Source: Branchiostoma belcheri
Taxonomy: Eukaryota > Chordata > Leptocardii > Amphioxiformes > Branchiostomatidae
Length of the DNA stretch: 64,000 bases
Direction of reading: 5' to 3'
NCBI RefSeq assembly: GCF_001625305.1
Contig: NW_017802491.1
Location: forward strand, 2,752,890-2,816,889
Made by a program: the position numbers and the translations under genes. The notes under the pieces are model-generated. The model saw only the letters and a program-made list of their open reading frames with translations. It did no database searches and was not told where the DNA came from. This document shows, one piece after another, positions 52,501 through 63,925 of the stretch. Within the stretch, counting starts at the first letter, position 1; each line of letters opens with the position of its first letter.

Positions 52501-55500
52501 GCAGACAGACTTTGATAGACAGCTGAGGAACTAAGTATCTCCTTGTCAGAATGTAGAGGTCAGGGGTGAAGGTAGAGTGCATGTGTCAAGACATCTCACC
52601 AACCTCCCAAAGATAAATCAGTCTAACTGGTGCATCTATGGATGGACATCCCAGGCTCTGTCCAACAGAGTTGTAAATGAATGTGATTTACCATCAATCT
52701 AGTAAAGTATATTTACAAGACAAATGCACGTGCATGACTACCAGTACATGTATGTGTGGAGCAGCTGGATTTTTGCCACATTTTGATAATGTATGAGAAA
52801 CTTTTGCTAAGTGACACTGACAAAACATAATATGCCTTTAGAATGTCCATTAGTTTTATAAGACTATTGCATAAGTCAGTGCTTTCCACCACAGAGAGAG
52901 CTTGTACGTTGCCTGGAGTCTGGCCTGGTGTCCAAGTGTGCGCAGCAGTGTGTGTGTGCCCTGACTGTGTGCAGCCTGGAGATGAGAGACGTCATGATGA
53001 GGATGCTGCCATCTGTGCTCCTGCGCCTGTCTCAGATCTCAGCCACAGTAGCCATGGCCATCCCTGTACTGGAGTTCCTCTCAGGTAATGTGTTACAGGT
53101 GTACAATGTCATGATATTCTGTTCCTTTCAACCTCAACATGTCACATACTTTGTAGCACAAAATTTGCTTCCAGATATGGTGCAGAAATAGTTTATCGGT
53201 ATCTCTCCTTGGTGCTGATATAACATTTAAGGCGCCATTTTTGTTTTAGACATTATGGAGTTCTCTTGAAGTTTTTGTGGAAAAGAAAAACATTTTTTCT
53301 GTGCCTTTTCAGGTCTGATTCGGCTGCCCCACCTGTATGCCAACTTTGTAGAGGAGCAGTACATGAGCATCTTTGCCATTGCCCTGCCCTATACAAACCC
53401 ATTCAAGTAAGACTGCTATGTAATGTACATTGTGTAACATCTTACTTGGAAGGAGACATTGTGATGTCTATCTATATAGACAAGAATAATGATGACTGTA
53501 AGAAAGAGTCTATCGAAGAAAACCTGACTTCATGTAGATAGAACTTGTCCTTTGTTGCTAAAAAACAGACTCCCCACTAACTGTTGTTTCTCCAGGTTTT
53601 CCCAGTACATTGTTGCCATGGCACACCATGTGATCGCCATGTGGTTCATCCGCTGCAGACTGCCCTTCCGCCGCAGCTTTGTGCAGTACATCACCAAGGT
53701 GGGCAACAGGAACTCAAGTCTACTGAGGGCTCTTCTCTTCACATTCTTAGAATTTGAATAGGACATTAAGCAGTATTAATAGTACATGTGTCAGATTATA
53801 TGAATTTGTCACTGTAGTATATAAAGTAGAGTGGATGTACCAGTATTCCTCAAGGTAACAGGCATCTTTCACACTGCAGTCATCCTTCAGTAGAACATCT
53901 AAAGCTGCATACATGTACATGTACAAATAGTTCCCAATTGGAGCTTTTATTCACCTTGTCACTTTGTCAGTATAATTTATCAGAATGTGAAGGCTTTGTG
54001 CTACCTTCTCAATGCTGCAGGGTCTGAAGTCTAACGTGCCAATAGAAGACCGGAGTGCGTCCTCCCCCTCCTCCCATCACTCCCCTGTGTCCAGCACACA
54101 GGAACAGTTCAGGACCAGGAGCGCCAGCTTCACCGAGAGGCCCAGAAGGTCAGACTCTACAGATTTGTTTCTCAGCTCCAGTCAGAGAAAAATACATTGG
54201 TATAATGACATCTGTTACAGGATAGTAACAGTTACAGTATAGACAAGGACAGTTTCTGCCATAACCAGTGGTCATTTCAACAACAAAAGTTTTTGAAATA
54301 TGGGTTGGACAAGTTGTGGTAGAAGTGTTGTATTTTCCTCTATAATATTATTTGTTTTCCTTTTACTCTTATCGCTGGCATCCATAAAGTTGTGTGGTTT
54401 AATAAACCCTGATCTTAAGTTAGAGATATAGGCTGTCATTGGCTGTAGAACAGTAGTTTCCTTAATTATTTGTAGTCTAAAGAGATACATGTATTGTTTG
54501 TATGGAAAGGACATTCTTTTTTTGTAACAGCATTCATCAATACTAAGGTTGCAGGTGCATTCATCAGGAAATGTCATGTGTAATCATTGCTGATTATGAT
54601 GCTGCTGCTTCTGTGTGTGAATTCCACAGTGGTAAGATCACATACCAAACCCCACATGTATATAGGCCCTACCCTTAGCTAAAAACCTCTATCAATNNNN
54701 NNNNNNNNNNNNNNNNACAGGAACAGTTCAGGACCAGGAGCGCCAGCTTCACCGAGAGGCCCAGAAGGTCAGACTCTACAGATTTGTTTCTCAGCTCCAG
54801 TCAAAGAAAAATACATTTTGGTATAATGACATCTGTTACAGAAAGCCAACATTTAATACACAGTATAGGCAAGGCAAGTTTCTGTCATAACCAGTGGTCA
54901 TTTCAACAACAAAAGTTTTTGAAATATGGATTGGACAAGTTGTGGTAGAAGTGTTGTCTTTTCCTATATATTTATTTGTTTTCCTTTTAAGAACTCTTCT
55001 TGCTGGCATTCATAAAGTTGCGTGGTTTACTAAAACCTGATAAGAGATGTAGGCTGTAGAACTGCAGTTTCCCTAATTATTTGTAGTCTAAAGCAATATT
55101 GTTTGTATGGAAAGGACATTCTTTTTCTGCAACAGCATTCATCAATACTGAGGTTGTAGTAGAACAGGTGCATTCATCAGGGAATCATGTGTAATCATTG
55201 CTCTTATGATGCTGCTGCTTCTGTGTGTGAATTCCACAGCAGTAAGATCACATACATGTACCAGACCAGCTTATATAGGCCCTACTCTTAGCTAAAAATC
55301 CTCCCATTGTTTAAAATTTAATGAAACTTTATTTTGAAGACAAGCAAACTTCAATGTAGTCTGTTATTCTTGCTTTGATTTATTTTGCCAACTATATGGT
55401 ATTCCAGCTGAAACTGCACCCTTGCCCCAATAATTTGTGATTATCTGATTCTGATCAGTCGACTTCTCAGTGATCTTCTTCCTGTGGTGTACTACACACT

Positions 55501-58500
55501 TTGGTAGTCATTGTTTGTCTGTAATCATTGACACAATGCTTACATGGGCCACATGTATCTTCATTGAAGAAAAAAAGTTTGATTCCATTGACCACTCAAA
55601 ATTTTAATTTGCAATCTAGCCAATCAATGGGCCCATGTCATCAGTGATGTCACAGTGCACTGCCAGGAAACATGGCTTGCTGTTGTACAGATTTCACTGC
55701 CTTTTGCCTTCTCGCCTTTCTGCCATAGCTTCAGGCCCAGCCCAAAGTCCAAATTTGAGCTTTTACAGTTGGAACGGAGTTTCACCTGGTAAAACGTCAC
55801 GGTTTCATTTCCATCCTTTATTTTTTTTCTTTATTTACACAATTCTAAACAGCATGCTGTAAGTATCCGTGCAGTAAGAAAAACTCCTCACATAACCTAC
55901 ATGTTGTAAACACAACACATAACTCATTAATAGCATATTCAATTACAACATGGACAGCATGTTGCATGGATTGTTGTGAAACTTTTTTTCAAATTTAATT
56001 TCATTTGAATCTGAATTAATTTGAATGAATCTGAGTGATCACTGTTTATTGCACCACCATTAGCAAACATGTCACAAAGTATGTTACAGTGTCATTACTG
56101 AAATTAGGATCTAATCAAAATAACAATGTCTGTGTATGTGTGATTTTAATGTCTCTTTCCTCAAACATTTATGACCCCAATGTTCCTTGTCCAAATCCAG
56201 CTTCACAACCCATTTTTTGTGTCTTGGTTCTTGTTTGAAAGTTGATGTTAGCCAAAACACCATGTACTATTTAGCAGTACATGCACACATTGTTCCCAAA
56301 CAACAGTATTACAGTCATGTAGGTACCGGTATCAACCTACTGGTACTAGTCACCACCATCTTAAACCTTCTTTTGACTAAGTAACATAACTCAACCTTCA
56401 TTCCCCAGTATTGTATGCACTCATCAGTTGTAGGAATAATACTGTAACAGTAACTGCATGCTCCACAGAAGTGCTGCACTGCTTATGTATGTCACAGTGT
56501 GTTTGTGATGTGTTTCAGCCATGCTGTTGTAGAGAACATGTACATGTATAGAACCTTCACTTTTCAGTCAGAGAACAAAGCAAACCCAGGACATAATCTG
56601 CTGCATTGCTGTGCAGAACATGCCACAAATTTTAACCGTATAGATATAGTAAACATTGTGTTAAACATTGCTTGCAAATTGCATCATAGCAGAAATCCCC
56701 TCATAACATATCCATTCTGACATACTATTGTTTAGTCATACTCATAATAAGATGTGCAATTTTTTTATGTTATACTGCCAGATCTGACCAAGTCTGTGGC
56801 ATGACAAATCTTCTTTTTCACAATGTTGCTTTGAATATCACATTGATAAGTGAACCCAGCAATTGAGAAGTATTTCCTAATGTGAAATGTCTACAACATC
56901 ATATATCTATATAATTTGAATGATGGGGTCTTGGTTTCGTAGTATGTATGTAGTATGGGTTGTGAGATACTGACTGATTTATTTAAAGAACTGAATGACT
57001 GAATGGGAGGCATTGAAATTACATTTCCTGTTCTGCATCAAACTTGGTCACCTCTGGTGTAAATACTACCTACTGTACCTTACAAAGCTCCCTTGCTGTT
57101 TCTAGGCGTGAGACACGACAGTCAGGAACAGACCATGGCTCAGCTGTGGACGAGAGACAGGAAACCTTACTGAAGGTCCACACTGAACTACTGGAGACTT
57201 GTCTGGACATGATGGCCAGATATACCTTCTCTACCTGCTCCACTATACCAAAAAGGTGGGGAAAGTCTCTCTCCTTTGTGGTAGAAAAGTCGAAAATCAG
57301 ATTATATCACTGTACAAGCTTTAACATGTTACATTTTGTATACCAAGTTAGTGCTATATAACCTCTGGCTACTTTTGATTTGAAGGTCTCCTGTTGCTGA
57401 ATTCTTATTGGCTGGTGGACAGACCATGACTTGGTTGCTAGGCAACCAGCTCATCACCGTGACGACCAGTGGAGGAGGGCTGAGGATGAGGAAGAACGGA
57501 GTTTGTGAGAAGTGTGCTTCCCTTCTCAACCTGGAGGAGGACAAGCAGGAGGCTAAAAGTAACTAATCATCCTTCTATGATTAGTCTGCAAATTGTATTA
57601 CTACCTTCTGCTTTCATGTTGAAGAAATAGATTAAAAAGTTATTGTATGTCCTTGTCAAACACAATGTAGCATAATGCAGCTGTAAGCATATGTTTGCAC
57701 ATGTGCTTTGTTTTTCACAAGAAAGAGAAGTTGTGGTAATCCTTCTACCACAATGTAGTTGTACGAGTAGTACCGGTAGTATCCAGTCTTTGATTATACT
57801 GCTGCGGGGGTCCCTGACACGGGGTGGACAGCAGTCAGCCAATCTTCACACCACACCTCCCAGTGACTGTCCAGTGGGTCCACACCGGCAAGGCCGCACT
57901 GTCAAATGTCTTCCTGACACAATCCACAATGTCTGTTCTGTATTCAGGTCTTGTGACGACTGAAGAGTATGTGGAAGCAGAGTTCCGTGAGAGGTCAGAC
58001 TCGGCGTCCAAGGGAACCCAGGAGGCTCCTGGGAAGCTGGAGACACTGACAACGTCACCGTCTATACCTCCAGCTGATAGCAAAAGGTCAGCACAGATTC
58101 TCTCAAGTAATGGGAGTCATTGAAATTCCATTTCATGTGGCCTCAAGAGTACTCCCTCAAACTCACCAGTCTTACAACATTGGGAAATGGATTCCATCGA
58201 GACTATCAAAGCAGCTCTTCAGTTGTTCTTGGCCACCTTTTCATGTTTGCTTTGGCAATAATGTACTGTCTTACTGTCCTTTGTATATGTAACAATGTAC
58301 AAGGAGATAAGATAGCCTTAGATAATGAACAGTGATTTACTCCCTTTAGACTTGGAAACTAAATGTCTGACCACAGTTATTAGAGTTATTAGACCATATT
58401 TTCATGCTATTGATGTCCTCAGGGAGAGGAAACGATCCAAGTCGGGCGGGAAGTACCTGAGCTCGGCGCCCACCCCTGTGTCTCTGCTGAAGGAGGAGTT

Positions 58501-59661
58501 CCAGCTCTTCAGCCAGGGTCTGACGGAGAAGACACAGATGGACGTCGGGGAGAAGGCCACCATCCAGGAGGACAGGAGCGGGGAGGAGAGAGAGGAGGTG
58601 GAGGAGGAGGAGGAGAGAGAGGAGGAGACCAGGGTGGAGACACCTGAGGAGACACGAGGTGTGATGGCAGGACAGGTGGGCAGGAGAGCAGAGATGTTCC
58701 CAGATGTACCCAAGGACCAGAGTTCTCCAGGTACTGGATATTTGGGGTGAATTATCAACACTGCTAAATAAGAAATCTGGGTTCCCAAGAGGAGATCACA
58801 TTATAGCCTGTTAAACAAGAGTTCCACGATCTCATACCTTCGCCAAATGATGTTAACCCGTCCGGGTGACGAATTATACAATTTTAATCATTGATTTTGT
58901 AAATAAGAGCCTCATTCGCATGGATTATATCAGTTGATCATATTCTCCATCCAATGACGGCCTTATCATAACAAAAAGGCTATTATAGCACTTCCTCATA
59001 AATTATGCAAATGAGGTCATGATTTGTATAAATTATGTTTATTGATGTTCACCTTCACTTAACTTCCAAATGTGGCAAGTATGAAATTCGGGGTGCAGCA
59101 GTTACAACTATGGAATTATAAGAATTTGCCATTAATTATGCAAATTAGGTCCTCATTTACATAATCTATATCCTCAGATGTTTTTCTCGTTCTCAAGTAG
59201 ATGTCACAAGTGTTTCATAGTTCTATTATTGAACAAAGCAGATTTATAGAATTTCCTCATTAATTATGCAAATTAAGTCCTGATTTGCATAATTGCCATC
59301 TGATTATGTCAAGCACCACTTCAACTACCTACATACCAAAAATCACGACAATACGTCAACCGGTTCTTGAGTTATCGTCCTTCGAATTTTTTTCAACAAA
59401 TGCTCCTGCAGTTCCAGAACAAGGCGCTAGGGGACCCAAACTCATGTCACTTCTTCTCTATCCCAAGAGCTATCTGCCATCCAAAATTCGTGACCCTTGC
59501 ATGTCCAAATCACGAGATATCAAACCGGAAGTTCTGCTGCAGTACCTAGGAAAGCCGCCAGGGGGCCCAAAATCTAATCATTTCTAGGTCTCATGAAGAC
59601 CTACCCACCTACCAAGTTTCATTCCAATCCATCTACTGCTTCTTGAGTTATCTTGCTAAAC

Positions 59662-59693
<32 letters not shown>

Positions 59694-62600
59694 GACAAAC
59701 GCTACTGAAAACATAACCTTCTTGGCGAAGGTAAAAAAGCTGACTCTATGTACATGGTACATATAGTGGGCTACTTGTGAATAATGTGCCTTCTTTTCCT
59801 GATGTCTGACATCTTTTGAAGATATATTATTTTGACACCACTGTTCCCCTTTGTAGCTATGAATTCCAAGACGAAGAGTTCTCCCACCAAGCTGGTAAGC
59901 CGGTACGAGTGTAACTGCTGGTGTCAGGGCTGGGCGGAGATCCTGATCCGCCGCCCCACGGGGAACACGTCCTGGATGATGCGGATCCAGAACGCGCGGC
60001 TGGTGCAGCCCGACCAGGACTTCCCGCTGGCAGACATCGCCACGCTGCTGCTCGGGCAGAAGGAAGAAGGTCAGCAGTCCTTCCCAACAGCTCCCTCTGT
60101 TGATTTTCATCATATCTGCAGCTGTAGTACACTTTCGAGCAGATATGCCACAGAAAATCAATTAGAAAAAGAGAAACATTTGTAAACAACAGCCTCTGAA
60201 AAGTACATGTTGTCTTTTCTGGAGAAACTTCCTGAAGGTTATAATATGCTTGAAAATTCTAGCATAGCATAGCAATCATTCTAGCATAGCATCATATCAT
60301 GCACCATCTAGTGTTAAAGACTCATATAAGCTGCAAAAGTTGGTAGTTTGATACTGGGTAGCTGTACATATCTTGCTGTCTAGTACTGTTTTATCTTACA
60401 TGTACATGCACATGTCCTGCAGAGAATACTGCTGCCAGCCGTTACCAGAGGTCAGATTCTGCCCCTCCCTCCATGGGAGTCAAACAGGATAGAGCCAGCA
60501 AACCAGTACACGAGACAGGTGAGTGAGGAAAATAGTCACATCACTCACATGTGCATTATTTTAACTGATTTTAACTGATGGAAAAATTCTCTACACTTGG
60601 GTGTCCAAAAGGTCGTAACCAGGTTGTCTGTCCTTCAGTTTCAGAAGTTGTATATGTGGATGCAGGTGAAGATGATGGAGATAATGGGGATGGAGAAGAC
60701 AGAGGCTTATTTCACATTGGTAAGTACTACTAGGCATTAAAACATGTGATCTTTTGAAAGAGACTGGCTTTCATGTAACAACATTATATCTCTGACCAGT
60801 TTAGGTGTGTTCTCATTTAAGCTTCCTTTGTATCCACTCACCAGGTTCACTGGAAGATATCAACAAGACAGAACCTACAGGCTTTCAAAAGGTCAGTAGA
60901 AAGTTAACTAAATGTTTGCAGCTTCTGATTTTGTGTGTTTGCCTGGCTTGGTCAGACATTGATGGTGTTTTGATTCCCTCTAGCCTATCCTTGGAACTTC
61001 CCCAGTGGACACCGAGGAGGTGGTTGAGGTAAGGAGACTTTCTCCTTTTCTGTAACCATTTTTGATTTTTTCAGAGATATTTGATATGCTTCCGACAATA
61101 CATGTAGAAGCTTACAATCTTAGTCTACTACTATGAATGTCATCATTCTTCCATACAAAAGGACTGTGGATAATTGAGAGTAGGTGTTTGCTTTGTTCTT
61201 TGTTAGTCTAAGAATGACTTAACTAGGTAACTGCAACATGATGATGATGACATTGCTTGACTATCATTTGCCATCCATCCTTCCTTCTAGCCATCAAAAC
61301 GTGAGGATGAGTCAGAAAATCAGGAAGACGTGGTTGTTAGTAAGAGCCCCTTGTCTCCGATCCGCAAGACCAACTCATCTCCACAGCTGACTGGAGAGTG
61401 GGCGGTCTATCAGGATAAGGAGGAAGAGCAGATGGAGGAACTAGACAATGTCTTTGAGTCACAAGACAACGATGATGAGAGAAAACGACAAAATGTGTTG
61501 AGCGTACCAGACAAGGACAGTTACTCTCAGAGTGTGAAGCATGTTCCTCAACCTGCTGTGGAGCCAACACAATCAGAAGAAAGGCAGGGTAGACCAGTGC
61601 AGAGGAAAGTTGCAGTTACAGAAAGACAAGTGAAAGTTGGAGACAGGAAAGAATCAACAGAAAAGCAGGGTAAACCAGTGGAGAGAAAGGAGTCAACAGA
61701 AAGGCAGGGAAAAGTCGTAGAAAGGAAAGAATCAACGGAAACGCCAGGGAAAGGTTTAGAGAGGAAAGAGTCAACAGAAAAACATGTTAGACCTGTAGAG
61801 AGAAAGGACTCTAAGGAGAAACAAAGGTCAGCAGAACGGAAGGATTCTAAGGGTCGTCAGACAGGAGGATTGGCTGGCAGCCGTATCATGGAGGATGTGA
61901 AGGAGACTGACCCTCCTCCCAGCATGGGCACTCCCCAGTCCTCCCCACCCATGATGAGAAGACCGAGGGCACAGACTGTGTCAGTTATGACACCTGGAGG
62001 TAGGTGCTTCTGCCCATGTTGATCCCATCAAGTTAATGTTACAGCTGCAGTAATGTTACATTTCCTACATTCAACATCATCATCAGGATTTTGTTCTGTT
62101 TAATGCAATGTTTGTTTCAAAGGAGATTGATGATAATTGTGTTGATATCTGTCAAATGTTTCAGTTAACAGAAGGGAAGAGTTCTTGGAGAGAAAGCGGA
62201 GGATGCAACCACCTGTTAAGGAAGGCACAGGGTCTGGTGTTAGTCCAAGGTGAGCAGGAACCCACTTCTTATCCAAGGAGATTGATGAAGATAGCTTTTA
62301 CCAGTGATTGCAGATTAATTTGTTTCCTCCATACATGTAGGATTGGTAATATGGTACCTTAAGACGACTGATTTCCTTGAATAGCAAGACAAATCACTGC
62401 TTTCTGATCTCTGTAGGTACATTGTTAGTTGCTGATTGTTGTTCCACCTTGTTGTTTAACCACTTTTGCTGTCCTGTTTCCCAGCTTTGTGTTCCTGCAG
62501 CTGTTCCATTCAGCTGCTTTTGGAAGTGTGAATGAGAAACCCATCCTGCTACCGAAGTCTGAGGTAAGGAAGGTGTTTGGGGATGGTCAGAACAAACTAG

Positions 62601-63925
62601 TGAACAGCAACAGGCTTCCAGTTTACAAATAATGCAGCCTGCTTAATATCGTACTTAAAGTCAATTCTATGGTATGTCTAGTATATTTGTGATGAATCAT
62701 TGGATGATCTTTGAGTTCTAAGGCTAAGAGTGCCATCACTTGTACATTGTATAGAGTTTCCACACATTGTATTCTTATTGTCTTTTGCAGGTGGTTGGGC
62801 GAGCTGTGAAGAACTTGGACAGAATCCCTCCCTATGAGACCCACAAATGCGGGGTTCTGTATGTGGGACCAGGACAGGTCAGAGTCTCTGCTGTTCACAC
62901 TGTTTTTAAGTATGGAATCAGGCACTGCATGTGGTTCTGACTAGGCTTTTAAACCTGTCTTAAAGTTTCTTTTATTGTTTCATGGGTAAGTGATGGATTC
63001 ATGTGTCAAATATTACTGTACTACAGTGTCTATTTCAAACAGACAGAATAAGAAAAGTGATAGATGAATATTATATTTCTAACGTACTATTTGTTACTGA
63101 TCTCAGACCACAGACGAGAAGGCCATCCTGTCCAATGAGTTTGGTTCTCTGCGGTACGTGGAGTTCCTGAGTGGGCTGGGACATCTCATCCACCTGAAGG
63201 ACTGTAACCCAGACGAGATCTTCCTGGGGGGTCTGGACTGTAACGGCAACGACGGCAACTTCACCTACAGCTGGCAGGATGACGCCATGCAAAGTGAGTC
63301 ACTGGTCTGTTGGTCATGTTTGTCTGTTACATACGTTTTATTTTGCTCAGTTTTATACCAAGGTACATGTACTCAACAGGGTCAAATACTGTCATAGTCA
63401 ACATGTTTTCTGGGTGTGTTAATATCTCACTGAAGTCTCTTAAAGTTTGTATTTTGTATTTCCTCTACAGTGATCTTCCATGTCGCTACTCTGATGCCCT
63501 ACCGGGAGACAGACAGAAACTGTCAGAGTAAAAAGCTTCACATTGGCAACGACTTTGTCACCATCGTGTACAATGACAACACAGAGGACTACAAGCCAGA
63601 TACTATCAAGGTTTTCCCATTCACCGCCCATTGTTTAACTAGTAACCATAATTATATCATGTGTAGCAACAGAAATGTAGGTAAATTTGACTGACACAAA
63701 TATGTTTTGAATAGATGTCCTTGACATCTTTGCTGCAAGTATAAGTTAGAATATTGACAAGTAGATCTTATTGTTTGCAGACCAGCAAAAACTTGAATGA
63801 TGTTATCTGTAAACCAAAAGTAATCATTCTTCAAATTCCATCCCAGGGCCAGTTCAACTTTGTGAACATTGTGATCATGCCTCTGGACAACAGCAGCAAC
63901 CTTGTCACCATTAAGGCCAAGAAAG
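31506..63925 (+). CDS. TSC2: Tuberin (TSC2), Rheb GTPase-activating protein, 3' end beyond window
   Basis: 42 coding exons seen: 31506-31652, 31806-31892, 32131-32241, 32439-32518, 32646-32710, 32799-32844, 33169-33255, 33519-33567, 33824-33949, 34940-35013, 35301-35427, 35714-35857, 36053-36196, 36474-36577, 36914-36995, 37270-37425, 37850-37990, 38567-38689, 39194-39300, 39669-39813, 40113-40238, 41497-41631, 52895-53084, 53313-53406, 53596-53698, 54021-54148, 57106-57255, 57386-57558, 57948-58086, 58423-58730, 59857-60069, 60423-60518, 60639-60719, 60845-60891, 60984-61028, 61291-61999, 62165-62249, 62485-62563, 62791-62877, 63107-63293, 63471-63610, 63847-63925. All phases agree; 1846 residues so far (human total 1807). 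Tuberin, with hamartin and TBC1D7, turns off Rheb and mTORC1 at the lysosome. Seen: HEAT-rich N-half ([37 protein letters not shown]), [19 protein letters not shown], and the RapGAP domain from [14 protein letters not shown] (about 1656) with the catalytic Asn of LHIGNDFV at about 1800. AKT-type sites RTRSAS (about 967) and RPRAQT (about 1620) are kept. The last codon is split at 63925. Confidence 0.96.
34163..34879. mobile_element. hAT-like non-autonomous element in TSC2 intron 9
   Basis: Begins CAGGGCTTGAATTGCC and ends GCATTTCAAGCCCTG, a TIR of the CAGGG...CCCTG type seen in hAT elements. Flanks TTCTCCTT and TTAGCCTT agree at 6 of 8 positions, a decayed 8-bp target duplication. The interior repeats CCTGCA/TGCAGG motifs (for example CCTGCACCTAACCTGCA) and shows no long frame. 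A relative sits at 42215. Confidence 0.7.
40688..41339. mobile_element. 652-bp TIR element in TSC2 intron 21
   Basis: Left end GCACACCCCAGTT (40688-40700) is the exact reverse complement of AACTGGGGTGTGC (41327-41339). The inside is more GC-rich and CpG-rich than the surrounding intron, with no frame of recognisable family. No clean target duplication seen, so the superfamily is open. Confidence 0.65.
42215..42516. mobile_element. Shorter relative of the hAT-like element
   Basis: Begins CAGGGCTTGAAATACATG and ends GGATTTGGAGCCCTG, sharing ends, the CACCTAACCTGCA block and the GAGTGG(T/C)GCAGGTAAAATTT block with the 34163 element, but less than half its length. A target duplication is not clear. 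Confidence 0.6.
44399..44428. repeat. Perfect 30-bp palindrome
   Basis: ATACAAAGGGTGTT, AA, AACACCCTTTGTAT: two 14-nt arms with no mismatch separated by 2 nt, in TSC2 intron 22. Confidence 0.9.
45503..45508 (-). terminator. Poly(A) signal of the C1q gene
   Basis: AATAAA on the minus strand, 10 nt beyond the stop codon of the C1q gene. Confidence 0.55.
45518..46507 (-). CDS. Secreted collagen-like C1q-domain protein (CTRP-like)
   Basis: Single coding exon, 329 residues, antisense inside TSC2 intron 22. Order: signal peptide with core [12 protein letters not shown] (about 15-26) ending near TQC; linker with CEPCVC, a cysteine cluster likely to cross-link trimers (about 83-88); about 28 Gly-X-Y triplets from [15 protein letters not shown] to GDAGKPG; then a C1q head of about 135 residues with [35 protein letters not shown], and the closing TTFSGYLLF. 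Such proteins trimerise through the C1q head and act as secreted lectins or hormones. The AIYN...YTTFSGYL ending and VxLMxN segment resemble the C1QTNF1/6/8 group. A possible acceptor (TTTTTCAGCAG) abuts the ATG, so a 5' UTR exon may exist upstream; other in-frame Met codons at 4, 5 and 15 are possible starts. Confidence 0.92.
   Translation of the reverse strand: MFAMMSSKHCKVSTMYSILLVVILFAIQDTQCQDIYASEKPESAKGLFFIDAEQEMLSVPAERKGAAAIYSSGQPPDSTAGVCEPCVCNLKDSPGPPGRDGKAGPPGIPGKPGYNGVNGYPGPMGPKGNQGYRGYKGEKGDPGVDGRQGRPGIRGRPGRRGVPGVPGKPGDAGKPGSASEAAAYLSGDQTLIRSRLKVAFSAVRTESYGPFITDEPVPFDLILSNSGGFYNNRTGVFRAPVDGHYLFHFHLMSTNKAATTFVDLMKNHESQVGAAFYGPAYDMASNTAILHVLRGHEIWLRLRRHRAIYNPSKTGRYTTFSGYLLFSDQ
46508..52894. 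other. TSC2 intron 22, right part
   Basis: No exon found on either strand. Contains the tRNA-like SINE candidate at 47315 and many TACATGTA motifs. It may hold the promoter and any 5' UTR exon of the C1q gene. Confidence 0.45.
47315..47395 (-). repeat. tRNA-derived SINE candidate
   Basis: On the minus strand an A-box-like GTGGTGGTAG and, about 35 nt on, GGGGTTGAATCCC, close to the B box GGTTCGAATCC but lacking the C. The spacing fits a tRNA head. Ends of the element are not defined. Confidence 0.4.
54697..54716. other. Assembly gap (20 N)
   Basis: Run of 20 N in TSC2 intron 26. The size looks arbitrary. It lies at the junction of two near-identical sequence copies. Confidence 1.
54717..55310 (+). 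repeat. Second copy of TSC2 exon 26 end plus intron 26 start
   Basis: 54717-54767 repeats the last 51 nt of TSC2 exon 26 (54098-54148), and the following 540 or so bases repeat 54149-54690 with scattered substitutions and small indels. The copy lacks the exon's 5' part and acceptor, so it cannot be a working exon as assembled. The first copy breaks off exactly at the N gap. This is best explained as two haplotypes joined end to end; a real tandem duplication is less likely. Confidence 0.85.
55311..57105. other. TSC2 intron 26, right part
   Basis: AT-rich intron with no exon or element recognised. Confidence 0.5.
58835..59733. mobile_element. Repeat element with 12-bp TIRs in TSC2 intron 30
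   Basis: TACCTTCGCCAA (58835-58846) is the exact reverse complement of TTGGCGAAGGTA (59722-59733); the outer TA on each side could be a TA target duplication. Inside, AATTATGCAAATTAGGTCCTC-like monomers recur three times (about 58995, 59128 and 59255), and near the right end comes a CAAGTTTCATTCCAATCCAT / CTTGAGTTATCTTG stretch and a CA microsatellite. No transposase frame. Probably a non-autonomous DNA element with internal tandem units. Confidence 0.65.
59662..59697. repeat. CA microsatellite
   Basis: CA dinucleotide run with two interruptions, within the right end of the TIR element. Confidence 0.85.

Noticed and set aside
54717..54767. An extra TSC2 exon after the N gap
   Set aside because: It is an exact partial copy of exon 26 without an acceptor; including it would repeat 17 residues and it is best seen as an assembly artefact.
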